64,000 bases of DNA. It comes from Hydrogenophaga crocea. GTDB lineage: Bacteria > Pseudomonadota > Gammaproteobacteria > Burkholderiales > Burkholderiaceae_C. Positions within the stretch are counted from its first letter, which is position 1. The number at the start of each line of letters is the position of its first letter. The translations under genes were made by a program, and so were the position numbers. The stretch spans positions 3,100,001 to 3,164,000 of the forward strand of contig NZ_CP049989.1 in the NCBI RefSeq assembly GCF_011388215.1, given 5' to 3'. Below are positions 9,802 to 22,047 of this stretch, piece after piece. The notes beneath the pieces were generated by a model. The model saw nothing but the letters and a program-made list of their open reading frames with translations. It was not told where the DNA came from and ran no database searches.

Positions 9802-10838
9802 TGCGCATCCGCCCCCTGATCGCCGCCCTGTGCTGCGCCCCCACGCTGCTGTGGGCGCAGATCGCCGTGCCCTACTACCACTCGGAAGACGCGCTCGCGG
9901 GACTGTACGCGGGCCACAGCGCGCCGCGCGCGCGCGCCTTTGCCGAGCGCGCGCCCGAGCTCGTGGCCGCGCTGCAGGCCCATTGCAGCGGCCCGGGCGC
10001 GCTCGCGCCCGCGCGCCAGGCCTGGACGCAGACCATGCTCGCCTGGGAACGCCTGGCCGCGGTGGCCGTGGGGCCGCTGGTCGAGCGCCGCTCGCTGCGC
10101 GAGATCGACTTCCAGCCGCTGCGCCCCGAGCTGCTCAAGCGCATGCTCGCGCGCGAGCCGAAAACGCCCGAGGACTTCGAGCGCGTGGGCACGCCGGCCA
10201 AGGGCCTGCCCGCGATCGAGCACCTGCTGTGGACCGCGCCCGCGGCGCCGCGCACGCCCGCCTGTGGCTACGCGGTGCTGGCCGCGCAGGCGGTGCAGCG
10301 CGAGGCCGAGGCCCTGCGCAGCGCCTTCGACGCGCTGGCCGCCACGCCGCCAGAAGAAGAAGACGCGGTCGCCCCCTTCGTGGAGTTCGTGAACCAGTGG
10401 CTCGGCGGGCTGGAACGCCTGCGCTGGGCCAGCCTGGAAAAACCGCTGCGCGAGGCCGCCACGCGCGGCGGCGCGCCCGCCTTCACGCGCGAGGCCAGCG
10501 GCCAGACCGGCGCGGCCTGGGCCGCCGACTGGGCCGAGCTGCGCGCGCTCGCGCGCCAGCCCGACGCCGGCGCCCCGCCCATCGCCACCGCACCGGGCAC
10601 GCAGGCGCCGATCAGCATCGAGTCCTACCTGCGCGGACGCGGGCACCTCGCGCTGGCCGACCGCTGGCACAACGCCGTCGACGCGGCCGACCGCGCGATG
10701 CAGGGCCTGAACCCCGCACGGCCCGCGTCGGTCGAGGCCACGGCGCGCGCGCTCAAGGGCCTGACCGCGCTGATGCAGGCCGAGGTGGCCGCGGGCATGG
10801 AAGTGAGCCTGGGGTTCTCCAGTGCCGACGGCGATTGA
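9801..10838 (+). CDS. imelysin family protein (second, motif His missing)
   Basis: Exported protein of 345 residues (leader MRIRPLIAALCCAPTLLWAQ). The fold features match imelysin, but the GxHxxE motif reads G135-L-P137-A-I-E140, so the histidine is replaced by proline. It may bind metal differently or act as a structural partner of the first imelysin. It is coupled to the di-heme gene upstream, and DUF1513 follows directly. Paired imelysin-like genes flanking a DHOR gene are a recurring arrangement in proteobacteria. Confidence 0.82.
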   Translation: MRIRPLIAALCCAPTLLWAQIAVPYYHSEDALAGLYAGHSAPRARAFAERAPELVAALQAHCSGPGALAPARQAWTQTMLAWERLAAVAVGPLVERRSLREIDFQPLRPELLKRMLAREPKTPEDFERVGTPAKGLPAIEHLLWTAPAAPRTPACGYAVLAAQAVQREAEALRSAFDALAATPPEEEDAVAPFVEFVNQWLGGLERLRWASLEKPLREAATRGGAPAFTREASGQTGAAWAADWAELRALARQPDAGAPPIATAPGTQAPISIESYLRGRGHLALADRWHNAVDAADRAMQGLNPARPASVEATARALKGLTALMQAEVAAGMEVSLGFSSADGD

Positions 10839-10839
10839 C

Positions 10840-11916
10840 ATGCCCGCGGGTCTGACACGGCGCGCGCTGCTGGCCTGGCTGGGCGCGGCGGCCTGCGCGC
10901 CGGCATTCGCCCAGGACGGCGGCACCCTGCTCGCCGCAAGCTGGCTCGAAGGCGACCGCCACCTCGCGGGCCTGCTGCGCCTGGACGGCACGGGCCTGCA
11001 GGTGCAGGCCGCGCTGGCGCTGCCCACGCGCGCGCACGGCCTGGCGGTGGAGAGCGGTGACGGCGCGCCCAGCGTGCTGCTGGCCGCGCGCCGCCCGGGC
11101 GACTGGCTGCTGCGCTGGCAGCCCGCGAGCGGCCACACCACCTGGCACTGGGTCGACGACGACCGCGTGCTCAACGGCCACGTGCGCCGCTCGCCCGACG
11201 GCCGCGCGGTGTGGACCACCGAGACCGACCAGGCCGATGCGAGCGGCCTGATCGGCGTGCGCGACGCCGCCACGCTGCGCAAGACCGGTGAATGGCGCAC
11301 GCACGGCATGGACCCGCACGCGATGCTGGTGCTGCCCGAGGCCCTGGGCGGTCTGGCCGCGGGCACGCTGGTCGTGGCCAACGGCGGCATTCCCACGCAG
11401 AGCGAAACCGGCCGCAGCCACCGCGATCTCTCGCGCATGGACCCCTCGCTGGTGGCACTGCACCCGGGCACGGGCGCGCTGCTTGGCCAGTGGCGGCTGG
11501 GCGACCCGCGCCTGAGCATCCGCCACCTGGCCTTCGACCCCGTGGGCCGGCGCGTGGGCATCGCGCTGCAGGCCGAGCACGACGACGAGGCCCGCCGCCG
11601 CGACGCCCCGCTGCTGGCCACCTGGGACGGCCGCGCGCTCACGGCCGCGCCGCCCATGGCGGGCGCGCTCGGCTACGGCGGCGACATCTGCGCGCGCGCG
11701 GGCGGCGGCTTCTGGCTCAGCGCCACGCGCGCCAACCAGCTGCTCGGCCTCTCGCCGCAGGGCGAGCTGGTGGACCGCATCGCGCTGCCCGCGGCGGGCG
11801 CGCTCGCGGCGCGCGAGGGCCATGCCTGGGCCGGCGGCGACGCCGCGCTGTGGCGCGACGTCGGCAGCGCGCCGGCCACCGCGCTGCGCTTCGACAACCA
11901 CTGGGCGCTCGCCTGA
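10840..11916 (+). CDS. DUF1513 domain protein, Tat-type leader
   Basis: Exported protein of 358 residues. The leader MPAGLTRRALLAWLGAAAC has a twin-arginine pair (TRRALL). The mature part shows repeated short beta-strand blocks (AARRPGDWLLRW, HVRRSPDGRAVWTTE, GMDPHAMLVL), as in DUF1513 proteins, which probably form a beta-propeller. Function is unknown; it is the last gene of the Fur-box cluster. The ATG at 10840 is one base after the upstream stop. A GTG at 10822 in the same frame would add six residues and overlap the previous gene. Confidence 0.8.
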   Translation: MPAGLTRRALLAWLGAAACAPAFAQDGGTLLAASWLEGDRHLAGLLRLDGTGLQVQAALALPTRAHGLAVESGDGAPSVLLAARRPGDWLLRWQPASGHTTWHWVDDDRVLNGHVRRSPDGRAVWTTETDQADASGLIGVRDAATLRKTGEWRTHGMDPHAMLVLPEALGGLAAGTLVVANGGIPTQSETGRSHRDLSRMDPSLVALHPGTGALLGQWRLGDPRLSIRHLAFDPVGRRVGIALQAEHDDEARRRDAPLLATWDGRALTAAPPMAGALGYGGDICARAGGGFWLSATRANQLLGLSPQGELVDRIALPAAGALAAREGHAWAGGDAALWRDVGSAPATALRFDNHWALA

Positions 11917-11932
11917 GCCGTGGCGCGCCGCA

Positions 11933-11950
11933 GCGCCCGCGGCCGGGCGC
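11933..11950. terminator. GC-rich hairpin between convergent genes
   Basis: GCGCCCG, CGGC, CGGGCGC: perfect seven-base arms filling most of the 34-base gap between the DUF1513 gene and the convergent CYTH/CHAD gene. The position suggests a shared transcription end, but there is no T tract. Confidence 0.4.
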
Positions 11951-13495
11951 TCACCAGGGCAGCGGCGCGCGTTCGAGCGAGCGTTCGAGCGTGGGCAGCG
12001 CGAGCAGGCCGGCGTCGAGCTGGGCCTGCAGGCCGGTCTGCAACGCGGCCACGAGCGCGGGCGCAAGGCCGGCCGGCGCCTGCTGGAGCAAGGCCTGGGC
12101 CGTGCTCAGGTCGTTGAGCTCGCCGAGCAGGGCCTGGGCCTCGGCCAGGCCGGCGGTGCTGCGCGCGGCGCGGCGCGGCGGGAGCACGCCGCTCAGGAAT
12201 TCCTGCGTGTAGCGCAGCCGCTTGAGCGCCAGCCGCAGCTCGTGGCGGCCCTCGGGCCCGAGGCGGCGCGCCTCGCGCGCCTGTTCGCGCAGCCGCGCGT
12301 GCCCGTCGTGCAGGTGGGCGCGGGCCCAGGCCGACAGCCCGCCCGCGGGCGCGCGGCCCGCCACCGGCAGGGCCAGCAGCGAGCGCGTGAAGGCCAGCAC
12401 CGCGAGCGCGTGGTCGGGCGCGGCCAGCGCCGCCACCGCCGCGCGCTGGGCCGCCTGGCGCTGCGCGCGCACCCAGGCGCGCAGCGCCGCGGCGTCCGCG
12501 CGCGCGTCCGGCTCGGGCAGCAGCGTGGGCAGGGCCTCGGTGTCGAAGACGTCCCAGTTGCGCGCGGCGCCGAGCACGTGCGCCAGCTCTTTCCAATGGG
12601 TCGACCAGTACCGCACCCAATCGGCCGGCAACTGCGCGCGGAACAGGCGCAGGCCGGTGCGCAGGCGGCGCAGGGCCACGCGCGCCTGGTGCACGAATTC
12701 GGGGTCGGGCAGCTGGCGTGCGTCGCGGGCGGCGTCGAGCAGGCCCTCTTCGTTGGCCTGCAGGTGCTGCAGGGCCGCGAGGCAGGCGAGCCGGCAGGCC
12801 TCGCGCACGGGCATGGCGTCGTGCAGCGCGATCGGCGCCGCCTTGTGCGGCGCCGGGCGTTCGCCCTGGAACAGCGCGTAGCCGCGCTCGGCCTTGCTGC
12901 GCTGCGCGGGGCGCAGCCGCAGCGCGCGGTCGTGGTGGCCGTCGGGGCCGAGCACCAGGGTGTGCGCGAGATCGAGCAGCGCGTCCACCGGGCCGTCGAG
13001 CAGTTCGAGTTCAAACTCGAGCAGGGGCGCACGCCGCACCGCCGAGCCGCTGCCCGAGCGCAGCTCCCCCTGGTCGAGCGCGATCTCGATGCGCGCGCCG
13101 GCGTGCGACACGAGCCAGGTGCGGCGCGTGAAATCGGTGTGGAACACGGGCACCAGCGCGCCGGCCCAGGCGTCGAGCTGCCGCGCGAGCGCGGCGTCGT
13201 CGACGAAGCGCGCGAAGCGCAAGGCCCCGCGCGGCCGCGGCACCTCCCACTCGCCGCGGCGCGACAGGCCGCCCACCGAGCTGCCCGCGGTCTTCACGGT
13301 GAGCAGGGTGCGCGCGCCCACGCGGCGCTCGCGCACGGCCATGCGCGCGGCGCGCAGTTCGAGCGCGGGCGTGTCGAAGTAGGTGTTGAGCAGCCGCTGG
13401 CCGGGCCGTGCGCCCGAGCGCAACAGCGGGTGCGCGAGCAGGCGCGGCAGGTCCTGCGGGTGCAGGCTGAGCTTGAGTTCGGTTTCCTGGGCCAT
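11951..13495 (-). CDS. CYTH and CHAD domain protein, probable inorganic triphosphatase
   Basis: Cytoplasmic protein of 514 residues. The N-terminal CYTH domain (about residues 1-200) starts with the ExExK-type strand ETELKLS and has paired charged strands (VRERRVGARTLLTVKT, EIALDQGEL), which form the triphosphate tunnel. The C-terminal CHAD domain (about 220-510) is helical with conserved His/Arg (FVHQARVALRRLRTGLRLFR, ELRLALKRLRYTQEF) and is known to bind polyphosphate. The pair is typical of YgiF-like inorganic triphosphatases. The start at 13495 puts MAQETELKLS at the N-terminus; an in-frame ATG at 13522 would add nine residues that do not resemble the family. Confidence 0.88.
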   Translation of the reverse strand: MAQETELKLSLHPQDLPRLLAHPLLRSGARPGQRLLNTYFDTPALELRAARMAVRERRVGARTLLTVKTAGSSVGGLSRRGEWEVPRPRGALRFARFVDDAALARQLDAWAGALVPVFHTDFTRRTWLVSHAGARIEIALDQGELRSGSGSAVRRAPLLEFELELLDGPVDALLDLAHTLVLGPDGHHDRALRLRPAQRSKAERGYALFQGERPAPHKAAPIALHDAMPVREACRLACLAALQHLQANEEGLLDAARDARQLPDPEFVHQARVALRRLRTGLRLFRAQLPADWVRYWSTHWKELAHVLGAARNWDVFDTEALPTLLPEPDARADAAALRAWVRAQRQAAQRAAVAALAAPDHALAVLAFTRSLLALPVAGRAPAGGLSAWARAHLHDGHARLREQAREARRLGPEGRHELRLALKRLRYTQEFLSGVLPPRRAARSTAGLAEAQALLGELNDLSTAQALLQQAPAGLAPALVAALQTGLQAQLDAGLLALPTLERSLERAPLPW

Positions 13496-13600
13496 GGGTT
13501 CGCGCGCTGGGGGCACGACCATAACCTACAACTTGTAACGCGGCGATGTCCGGCTCGGCCAACAATCGCCAGCCGCGCGACCGCGTGCGCGGCCTGCGAC

Positions 13601-13605
13601 AGGAG
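13601..13605 (+). promoter_or_regulatory. Shine-Dalgarno deciding the DUF4382 start
   Basis: AGGAG lies eight bases before the ATG at 13614 but only two bases before the ATG at 13608, so the second ATG is the likely start. Confidence 0.7.
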
Positions 13606-13613
13606 ACATGCCC

Positions 13614-14822
13614 ATGAACATCCCGAACCTGAAAACCGGCCTCAAGGCCCTCCTCCTGGGCGGCCTGGCGGCGCTGCTGGTGGCCTGCGGCGGCGGCGGG
13701 GGCGGCGGCGGGGGCGGCGGCTCGGCCGGCAGCGGTACCCTGCGCGTGGCGCTCACCGACAACCCCGCCTGCGGCTACGACGAGGTGGTGGTGACGGTGC
13801 GCGAGGTGCGCGTGAACCAGAACGCCGCGGCCGACAACGACCCGGGCTGGCAATCGATCCCGGTGAGCCCGCCGCTCACCGTGGACCTGCTGGACTACAC
13901 CAACGGTGCGCTGCTCGAGCTCGGCCAGACCCGCCTGCCCGCGGGCCGCTACACCCAGCTGCGCCTGGTGCTCGACGCCAACACCGGCGTGCTCGCCGAC
14001 CGCAACTGGATCGTGCTCTCGGGCAACCCGGGCGTGCGGGTGCCGCTGAAGACGCCGAGCGGCCAGACCTCGGGCCTGAAGATCAACACCAGCCTGGACG
14101 TGCAGCCCAATGGCCTGACCGACGTGGTGCTGGACTTCGACGCCTGCAAGTCGGTGGTGGTGGCGGGCAGCTCGGGCCAGTACCTGCTCAAGCCGGTGCT
14201 GCGCACGCTGCCGCGCGTGGACACCGGCGTGACGGGCGAGGTCTCGCTGGCCGCGGCGGCGGCCGGCGCCACGGTGTCGCTGCAGCAGAACGGCGAGGTG
14301 CGCCGCGCCACCGTGCCCGACGCCAATGGCGCCTTCAAGCTGCAGCCGGTGGAGCCCGGCGAGTACACCCTGGTGGTGGCCACGCCGGGGCGCGCCACCG
14401 CCGCGGTGCGCAATCTGCTGGTCTTCAGCGGCCAGCTCGCGCGCGTGGCGCCCGCGGGCGAACGCATCGACCCGCCCGCCTCGGCCAGCGCGGCCTTCAC
14501 CGGCACTGTCACCATCACCCCCACGCCCACCGAGATCGAGGCCGACGTCGCGCTGCGCCAGTCCCTCACCAGCGGCGACGTGGTCACGCTGGTGGACCGC
14601 CGCGTCAACGCCGTCACGGGCGCCTATGCCTATGGCGGCGTTGCCGTGGAGGCCCCGCGTGTGGCCCAGCACGCGGCCGGCGCCAGCCTGAGTTTCAACG
14701 CCGACAACGCGGCCGCGGGCCGCTTCGAGCTGCGCGCCACCACGGGCGGCAGCGCCAAGACCGCCGGTCCCCTGAGCGCGGGCGCGGGCGCCACCGTGAA
14801 CCAGGATTTCGCCTTCCCTTGA
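13614..14822 (+). CDS. DUF4382 domain lipoprotein
   Basis: Lipoprotein of 402 residues. The leader ends in the lipobox LLVAC with C25 as the lipidated residue, followed by eleven glycines, then the DUF4382 domain (about residues 42-200, TLRVALTDNPACGYDEVVVT). The rest resembles carboxypeptidase-regulatory-like beta-sandwich repeats (GEVSLAAAAAGATVSLQQNG). Such proteins are probably surface or periplasmic, with unknown role. An RcnB/CigR-like gene starts 17 bases after it on the same strand. Confidence 0.82.
   Translation: MNIPNLKTGLKALLLGGLAALLVACGGGGGGGGGGGSAGSGTLRVALTDNPACGYDEVVVTVREVRVNQNAAADNDPGWQSIPVSPPLTVDLLDYTNGALLELGQTRLPAGRYTQLRLVLDANTGVLADRNWIVLSGNPGVRVPLKTPSGQTSGLKINTSLDVQPNGLTDVVLDFDACKSVVVAGSSGQYLLKPVLRTLPRVDTGVTGEVSLAAAAAGATVSLQQNGEVRRATVPDANGAFKLQPVEPGEYTLVVATPGRATAAVRNLLVFSGQLARVAPAGERIDPPASASAAFTGTVTITPTPTEIEADVALRQSLTSGDVVTLVDRRVNAVTGAYAYGGVAVEAPRVAQHAAGASLSFNADNAAAGRFELRATTGGSAKTAGPLSAGAGATVNQDFAFP
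13689..13721 (+). repeat. glycine-codon tract after a lipobox
   Basis: Thirty-three bases coding for eleven consecutive glycines directly after the lipid-anchored cysteine of the DUF4382 lipoprotein. It probably acts as a flexible tether. GGC/GGG runs are prone to slippage, so its length may vary between strains. Confidence 0.8.
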
Positions 14823-14839
14823 CACCCGGAGTTTTCGAC

Positions 14840-15400
14840 ATGACCCGATACATCCCCCACGCCCTGCTGAACACCCTGGCGCTGGGCCTGGCACTGGCGC
14901 TGGGCGCCGCGCCGGCCCTGGCCGAAAAGCCCGAGCACGCCGGCGGCGGCAAGCACAAGGAACACAAGCACAAGCCCGAGCGCGAGGGCCGCGGCGAACG
15001 CGAGTTCCGCGGCGAGCGCGACGACGGGCCGCGCCGCGCCGTCTCGGGCGGCGACCGCACCAACGTGTCGGTCAACATCCAGATCGGCAGCTATTTCACC
15101 GCGCCGCAGCGGCGCGCCGTGGTCGAGTACTACGAGCCGCAGTTCCGCGCCGGCCATTGCCCGCCGGGTCTGGCCAAGAAGCGCAACGGCTGCATGCCGC
15201 CGGGCCAGGCCAAGAAGTGGCGCACCGGCTACCCGCTGCCGCGCGACGTCGTCTACTACCCGGTGCCCGCCGACATCGCGATCCGCCTGGGCACGCCGCC
15301 GGCCGGCCACAAGTTCGTGCGCGTGGCCACCGACATCCTGCTGATCGCCGTGGGCACGGGCTTGGTGATCGACGCCATCGACGACCTGGGCCGGCTCTGA
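14840..15400 (+). CDS. RcnB/CigR-like periplasmic protein
   Basis: Exported protein of 186 residues with signal peptide ending in APALA. A highly charged His/Lys/Arg/Glu stretch (about 29-65) is followed by the conserved block CPPGLAKKRNGCMPPGQAKK (about 110-129). It ends with a hydrophobic segment DILLIAVGTGLVIDAI. This layout is that of the RcnB/CigR family; RcnB acts in Ni/Co homeostasis and CigR is described as an anti-virulence factor. The His-rich stretch would suit metal binding, but that is inference. It is probably co-transcribed with the DUF4382 lipoprotein. Confidence 0.75.
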   Translation: MTRYIPHALLNTLALGLALALGAAPALAEKPEHAGGGKHKEHKHKPEREGRGEREFRGERDDGPRRAVSGGDRTNVSVNIQIGSYFTAPQRRAVVEYYEPQFRAGHCPPGLAKKRNGCMPPGQAKKWRTGYPLPRDVVYYPVPADIAIRLGTPPAGHKFVRVATDILLIAVGTGLVIDAIDDLGRL

Positions 15401-15425
15401 GGCCGGCCGCCGCACCGCGCGCCGC

Positions 15426-18521
<3,096 letters not shown>

Positions 18522-18676
18522 GATAAGCCGCGGCCGTCGGCCGGGCCGGCCACCCCGGACGGCCCGCCGCCTTGATCGACAATACGCGGCTGACCTCCCG
18601 CTCCCTCGCCGTTCCCTTGAGCTCCTCGCGCACCGCCTCCCCCGACACCGCCTCCGCGGGCCCCACGCCGCAGCGC

Positions 18677-19855
18677 ATGACCCCGGCCGAGCGCCGCAGC
18701 AGCGCCGCGCTGGCCGGCGTGTACGCGCTGCGCATGCTGGGCCTGTTCATCGTGCTGCCGGTTTTCGCGCTGCAGGCGCGGCACTACCCGGGCGGCGACG
18801 ACCCGGCGCTGGTGGGCCTGGCCATGGGCATCTACGGCCTCACGCAGGCGCTGCTGCAGGTGCCGCTGGGCATGGCCTCGGACCGCCTGGGCCGCAAGCC
18901 GGTGATCCTGGCCGGGCTCGCGCTGTTCGTGCTGGGCAGCGTGGTGGCGGCCTGGGCGCCCACCATGGCCTGGCTGGTGGCGGGCCGGGCGCTGCAGGGC
19001 GCGGGCGCGGTGTCGGCCGCGGTCACGGCGCTGCTGGCCGACCTCACGCGCGACGCGGTGCGCACCAAGGCCATGGCGCTGGTGGGCATCAGCATCGCGC
19101 TCATGTTCGCGCTGTCGCTGGTGGCGGCGCCGCTGCTGGTGAGCTGGGTGGGCCTGTCGGGCCTGTTCGCGGTCACGGCCGGCCTGTCGCTCACCGCCAT
19201 GGCGGTGGTGGCCTGGGTGGTTCCGCCCGAGCCGGTGCACGCCCCGGGCGCGCCGCGTGCGCGCCTGGCCGAGGTGCTGCGCAACACCGAGCTGCTGCGC
19301 GTGGACCTGGGCGTGTTCGTGCTGCACGCCGCGCAGATCATGACCTGGCTCTCGGTGCCGGCGCTGCTGGTGCAGGCCGGGCTGCCCACCGCGCAGCACT
19401 GGCAGGTCTACCTGCCGGCCGTGCTGGCCTCGCTGCTGATCGTGGGCGGCCTGCTGTTCCGCCTCGAGCGCAAGGGGCTGTTCCGCGCCGTGTACCTGGG
19501 CGCGATCGCCCTGATCGGCCTGGTGCAGCTCGGCTTCATCGGCCAGTTGCACGCGCCCAGCCTGGCGGTGCTGGGCGTGCTGCTGTGCCTGTACTTCGTG
19601 GGCTTCAACACCCAGGAGGCGGGCCAGCCCAGCCTGGTTTCGCGCCTGGCGCCCGCGCAGCAGCGTGGCACCGCGCTGGGCATCTACAACACGCTGATGT
19701 CGCTGGGCATTTTTGCCGGCGGCGCGGTGGGCGGCGTGGTGGCACGGGTCTGGGGGCCGGTGGGCATCTTCGCGCTGAGCACCGCGCTGGTGGTGCTGTG
19801 GCTCATCGCCGCCTGGCCCATGAAGCCCATGGCGCTCGACTCAGCGCGGCGCTGA
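18677..19855 (+). CDS. MFS transporter (YajR-like drug/solute exporter)
   Basis: Inner-membrane transporter of 392 residues with about 12 hydrophobic segments and the MFS motif-A region [12 protein letters not shown] after segment 2 ([15 protein letters not shown] precedes it). This matches the YajR-type subgroup that often neighbours uvrA and ssb in Burkholderiales. The frame is open from a TTG at 18572, but a -10-like GACAAT lies at 18578-18583, which would put the transcript start downstream of the TTG; the ATG at 18677 gives the usual family N-terminus (MTPAERRSS). The substrate is not predictable. Confidence 0.85.
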   Translation: MTPAERRSSAALAGVYALRMLGLFIVLPVFALQARHYPGGDDPALVGLAMGIYGLTQALLQVPLGMASDRLGRKPVILAGLALFVLGSVVAAWAPTMAWLVAGRALQGAGAVSAAVTALLADLTRDAVRTKAMALVGISIALMFALSLVAAPLLVSWVGLSGLFAVTAGLSLTAMAVVAWVVPPEPVHAPGAPRARLAEVLRNTELLRVDLGVFVLHAAQIMTWLSVPALLVQAGLPTAQHWQVYLPAVLASLLIVGGLLFRLERKGLFRAVYLGAIALIGLVQLGFIGQLHAPSLAVLGVLLCLYFVGFNTQEAGQPSLVSRLAPAQQRGTALGIYNTLMSLGIFAGGAVGGVVARVWGPVGIFALSTALVVLWLIAAWPMKPMALDSARR

Positions 19856-21199
19856 AGCGCCTTCGTCGGCGGGCTCGCGCAGCGGGCGCATCATGAGCTG
19901 CGCCATGGTGCTGTAGAGCGGCCGGCTGATCATGCGCGAGACCAGGCTCGCGAGCAGCGCGCAGGCGATCAGGCTCAGCACCATGCTGTGGCCTTCGGTC
20001 ATCTCCATCACGATGATCATGGCCGTGATCGGGGCCTGCGTGACCGCGGCGAGCAGCGCACACATGCCGAGCGCGATCAGCGCCGTGCCGTGGGGCAAGC
20101 CCAGCAGCCAGGCCACATCGGCCGCCACGCCCGCGCCCAGCGAGAGGCTGGGGCCGAACACCCCGCCCGGCACACCGGCCCAGGCCGACAGCCAGGAGGC
20201 GGTGAACTTCAGAAAGGTGAACAGCAGCGGCTGGTGGGCCGCCGTGGCGTCGCCGCCGGCGTCCAGCAAGGCCCGGGTGTGTTCGTGGCCCACGCCCACC
20301 GCGCTGCCGCCGCTGACCACCGCGATCACGCCCACAGCCAGGCCGCACAGCGCCGCGAACGCCACCGGGCGCTTGCGGCGGTAGGCGCAGAAGCGGTCGG
20401 GCGTGCCGCGGAACGAGGCCAGCATCAGCCGCGAGAGCAGGCCGCCGATGAGGCCGCAGGCGATGGCCACCAACAGCCCCGGGCCGAGCAGCGCCCACCA
20501 CGACACGCCGGCCGTGCTCACGCGGCCGAACGTCGAGAGGTTGCCGAAGGCCGACACCGCCACCAGGCCGGCGATCACGATGGCGGTGAGCATCAGGCCG
20601 CTGCTGCGCTCGGTGATGCGCCGCGACAGCTCTTCGATGGCGAACACGATGCCGCCCAGCGGCGTGTTGAAGGCCGCGGCGATGCCGGCCGCGCCGCCGG
20701 CCACGAGCAGCTCGCGATCGCTGATGCCCGAGCCCGGCGAGAGCCAGCGCCGCGCGTGCAACATCACGCCTGCGGCCACCTGCACCGACGGCCCCTGCCG
20801 CCCCACCGACAGCCCGGCCAGTTGCGCGCCCGACACCGCCAGCACCTTGGCGATGCTCACCTTGAGCGAGACGAAGCGCGAGCGCGCCGCGATCGGTGTG
20901 GCGGGGTCGAGCGCCACCAGCACCTGCGGCACGCCCGAGCCGCCCGCGCCCGGCGCCCAGCGCCGCACCGCCCACACGACGGAGGCCGTGACCGCCGGCG
21001 TCCAGACCAGCGGCGCCCACCAGGCGAGCTGTCGCAGCCCGTTGTAGAAGGCGGTGGCGGCGTCGGCAAGCACGGTGAGCGCCACCACGGCCAGGCCCGC
21101 GAGCACCGCGTAGACCAGCACGGTCACGCGGTCCAGCCAGTGCCGGCCGCTGCCGATCTCGGCGCGCAGGTTCTGGAGAAAATCGGGTTCGCCCTTCAT
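19841..21199 (-). CDS. CLC family chloride channel/transporter with glutamine at the gate
   Basis: Membrane protein of 452 residues with the CLC layout. The first Cl-binding motif GSGVPQ is present, the proton-path glutamates remain (FAIEELSRR), and the central tyrosine region is kept (SRPLYSTM). The second motif, normally GREGP with the gating glutamate (E148 in E. coli ClcA), reads G-R-Q135-G-P. In ClcA a glutamine here breaks Cl/H coupling, so this protein may conduct chloride passively. The start at 21199 (MKGEPDFL) is chosen over an upstream in-frame start at 21295 because the latter adds an arginine-rich tail overlapping the ssb promoter region. Its 3' end overlaps the MFS gene end by 15 bases. 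Confidence 0.88.
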   Translation of the reverse strand: MKGEPDFLQNLRAEIGSGRHWLDRVTVLVYAVLAGLAVVALTVLADAATAFYNGLRQLAWWAPLVWTPAVTASVVWAVRRWAPGAGGSGVPQVLVALDPATPIAARSRFVSLKVSIAKVLAVSGAQLAGLSVGRQGPSVQVAAGVMLHARRWLSPGSGISDRELLVAGGAAGIAAAFNTPLGGIVFAIEELSRRITERSSGLMLTAIVIAGLVAVSAFGNLSTFGRVSTAGVSWWALLGPGLLVAIACGLIGGLLSRLMLASFRGTPDRFCAYRRKRPVAFAALCGLAVGVIAVVSGGSAVGVGHEHTRALLDAGGDATAAHQPLLFTFLKFTASWLSAWAGVPGGVFGPSLSLGAGVAADVAWLLGLPHGTALIALGMCALLAAVTQAPITAMIIVMEMTEGHSMVLSLIACALLASLVSRMISRPLYSTMAQLMMRPLREPADEGASAPR

Positions 21200-21316
21200 G
21201 AGCCGGACAGTGTAGAAGCCCCGCGTGCGGCCACCTGGCGCGCGACCGGCTTGCGGCACAATGGCCGACCGGTTTTCCCGCGCGACCACGCGCACGCACC
21301 CTCAGGACTTCCCGCC

Positions 21317-21853
21317 ATGGCATCCGTCAACAAAGTCATCCTCGTCGGCAACTGCGGCCGCGACCCCGAGATCCGCTACCTGCCCTCGGGCCAGGCCGTG
21401 GCCAACGTGAGCGTGGCCACCTCCAGCCGCCGCAAGGACCGCAACAGCGGTGAGACGGTGGAAGACACGCAATGGCACCGCGTCACCTTCTACGACCGCC
21501 TCGCCGAGATCGCGGGCGAGTACGTCAAGAAGGGCCGCCCGATCTACGTCGAAGGCCGCCTCAAGTACGGCAAGTACACCGACCAGTCCGGCGTCGAGCG
21601 CAACACGGTGGACATCATCGCCACCGAACTGCAATTGCTCGGTGGCCGCGAAGGCATGGGCGGCGGCCAGGACGAAGGCGGTGGCGGTGGTGGCGGCTAC
21701 GCCCGCAACACCGGCGGTGGCGGCGGTGGCGGCGGTGGCGGCGGTGGCCGCCCGGCCGCGGCCGCCCCGCGCCAGGCCCCGGCCGCCCCCGCGCCCGCAC
21801 CGGCCCGTCAGTCGAGTGGCTTCGACGATATGGACGATGACATTCCTTTCTGA
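21317..21853 (+). CDS. ssb: single-stranded DNA-binding protein
   Basis: SSB of 178 residues. The OB fold (about 1-112) begins [20 protein letters not shown] and has the typical [21 protein letters not shown] segment. A Gly-rich then Pro/Ala-rich disordered linker leads to the acidic tip DDMDDDIPF, which binds repair and replication partners. It is a complete essential-type gene, followed by a strong intrinsic terminator. A -10-like CACAAT lies about 55 bases upstream. Confidence 0.97.
   Translation: MASVNKVILVGNCGRDPEIRYLPSGQAVANVSVATSSRRKDRNSGETVEDTQWHRVTFYDRLAEIAGEYVKKGRPIYVEGRLKYGKYTDQSGVERNTVDIIATELQLLGGREGMGGGQDEGGGGGGGYARNTGGGGGGGGGGGGRPAAAAPRQAPAAPAPAPARQSSGFDDMDDDIPF
21677..21749 (+). 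repeat. glycine-codon repeats in the ssb linker
   Basis: Two runs of GGT/GGC codons separated by TAC GCC CGC AAC ACC code for Gly-rich parts of the SSB linker. The codon mix (GGTGGCGGC units) makes this a slippage-prone microsatellite. Confidence 0.7.
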
Positions 21854-21876
21854 TTTCCCGCAAAGCGCGTAATCTG

Positions 21877-21906
21877 GCCCATCGCTGCAACGCGATGGGC
21901 TTTTTT
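21877..21906 (+). terminator. intrinsic terminator of ssb
   Basis: GCCCATCGC, loop TGCAAC, GCGATGGGC, then six T. Perfect nine-base stem with a T run, starting 23 bases after the ssb stop. Confidence 0.92.
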
Positions 21907-22047
21907 GTGGGTTTTTTCCCGATCTTCCCCCATACGTCCAGCGATACGAATTCATACCAAGGTACTATCAGCCAAGGGAGTCCATCACCACAAGGTGAAT
22001 GCATGCGTTGTACTGACGCGTGCGCATTCCTGCTGATGAGGTCAACC

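Noticed and set aside
21677..21749. Possible CRISPR or tandem repeat locus
   Set aside because: The repeats are glycine codons inside the ssb linker, without spacers of unique sequence or regular repeat length.
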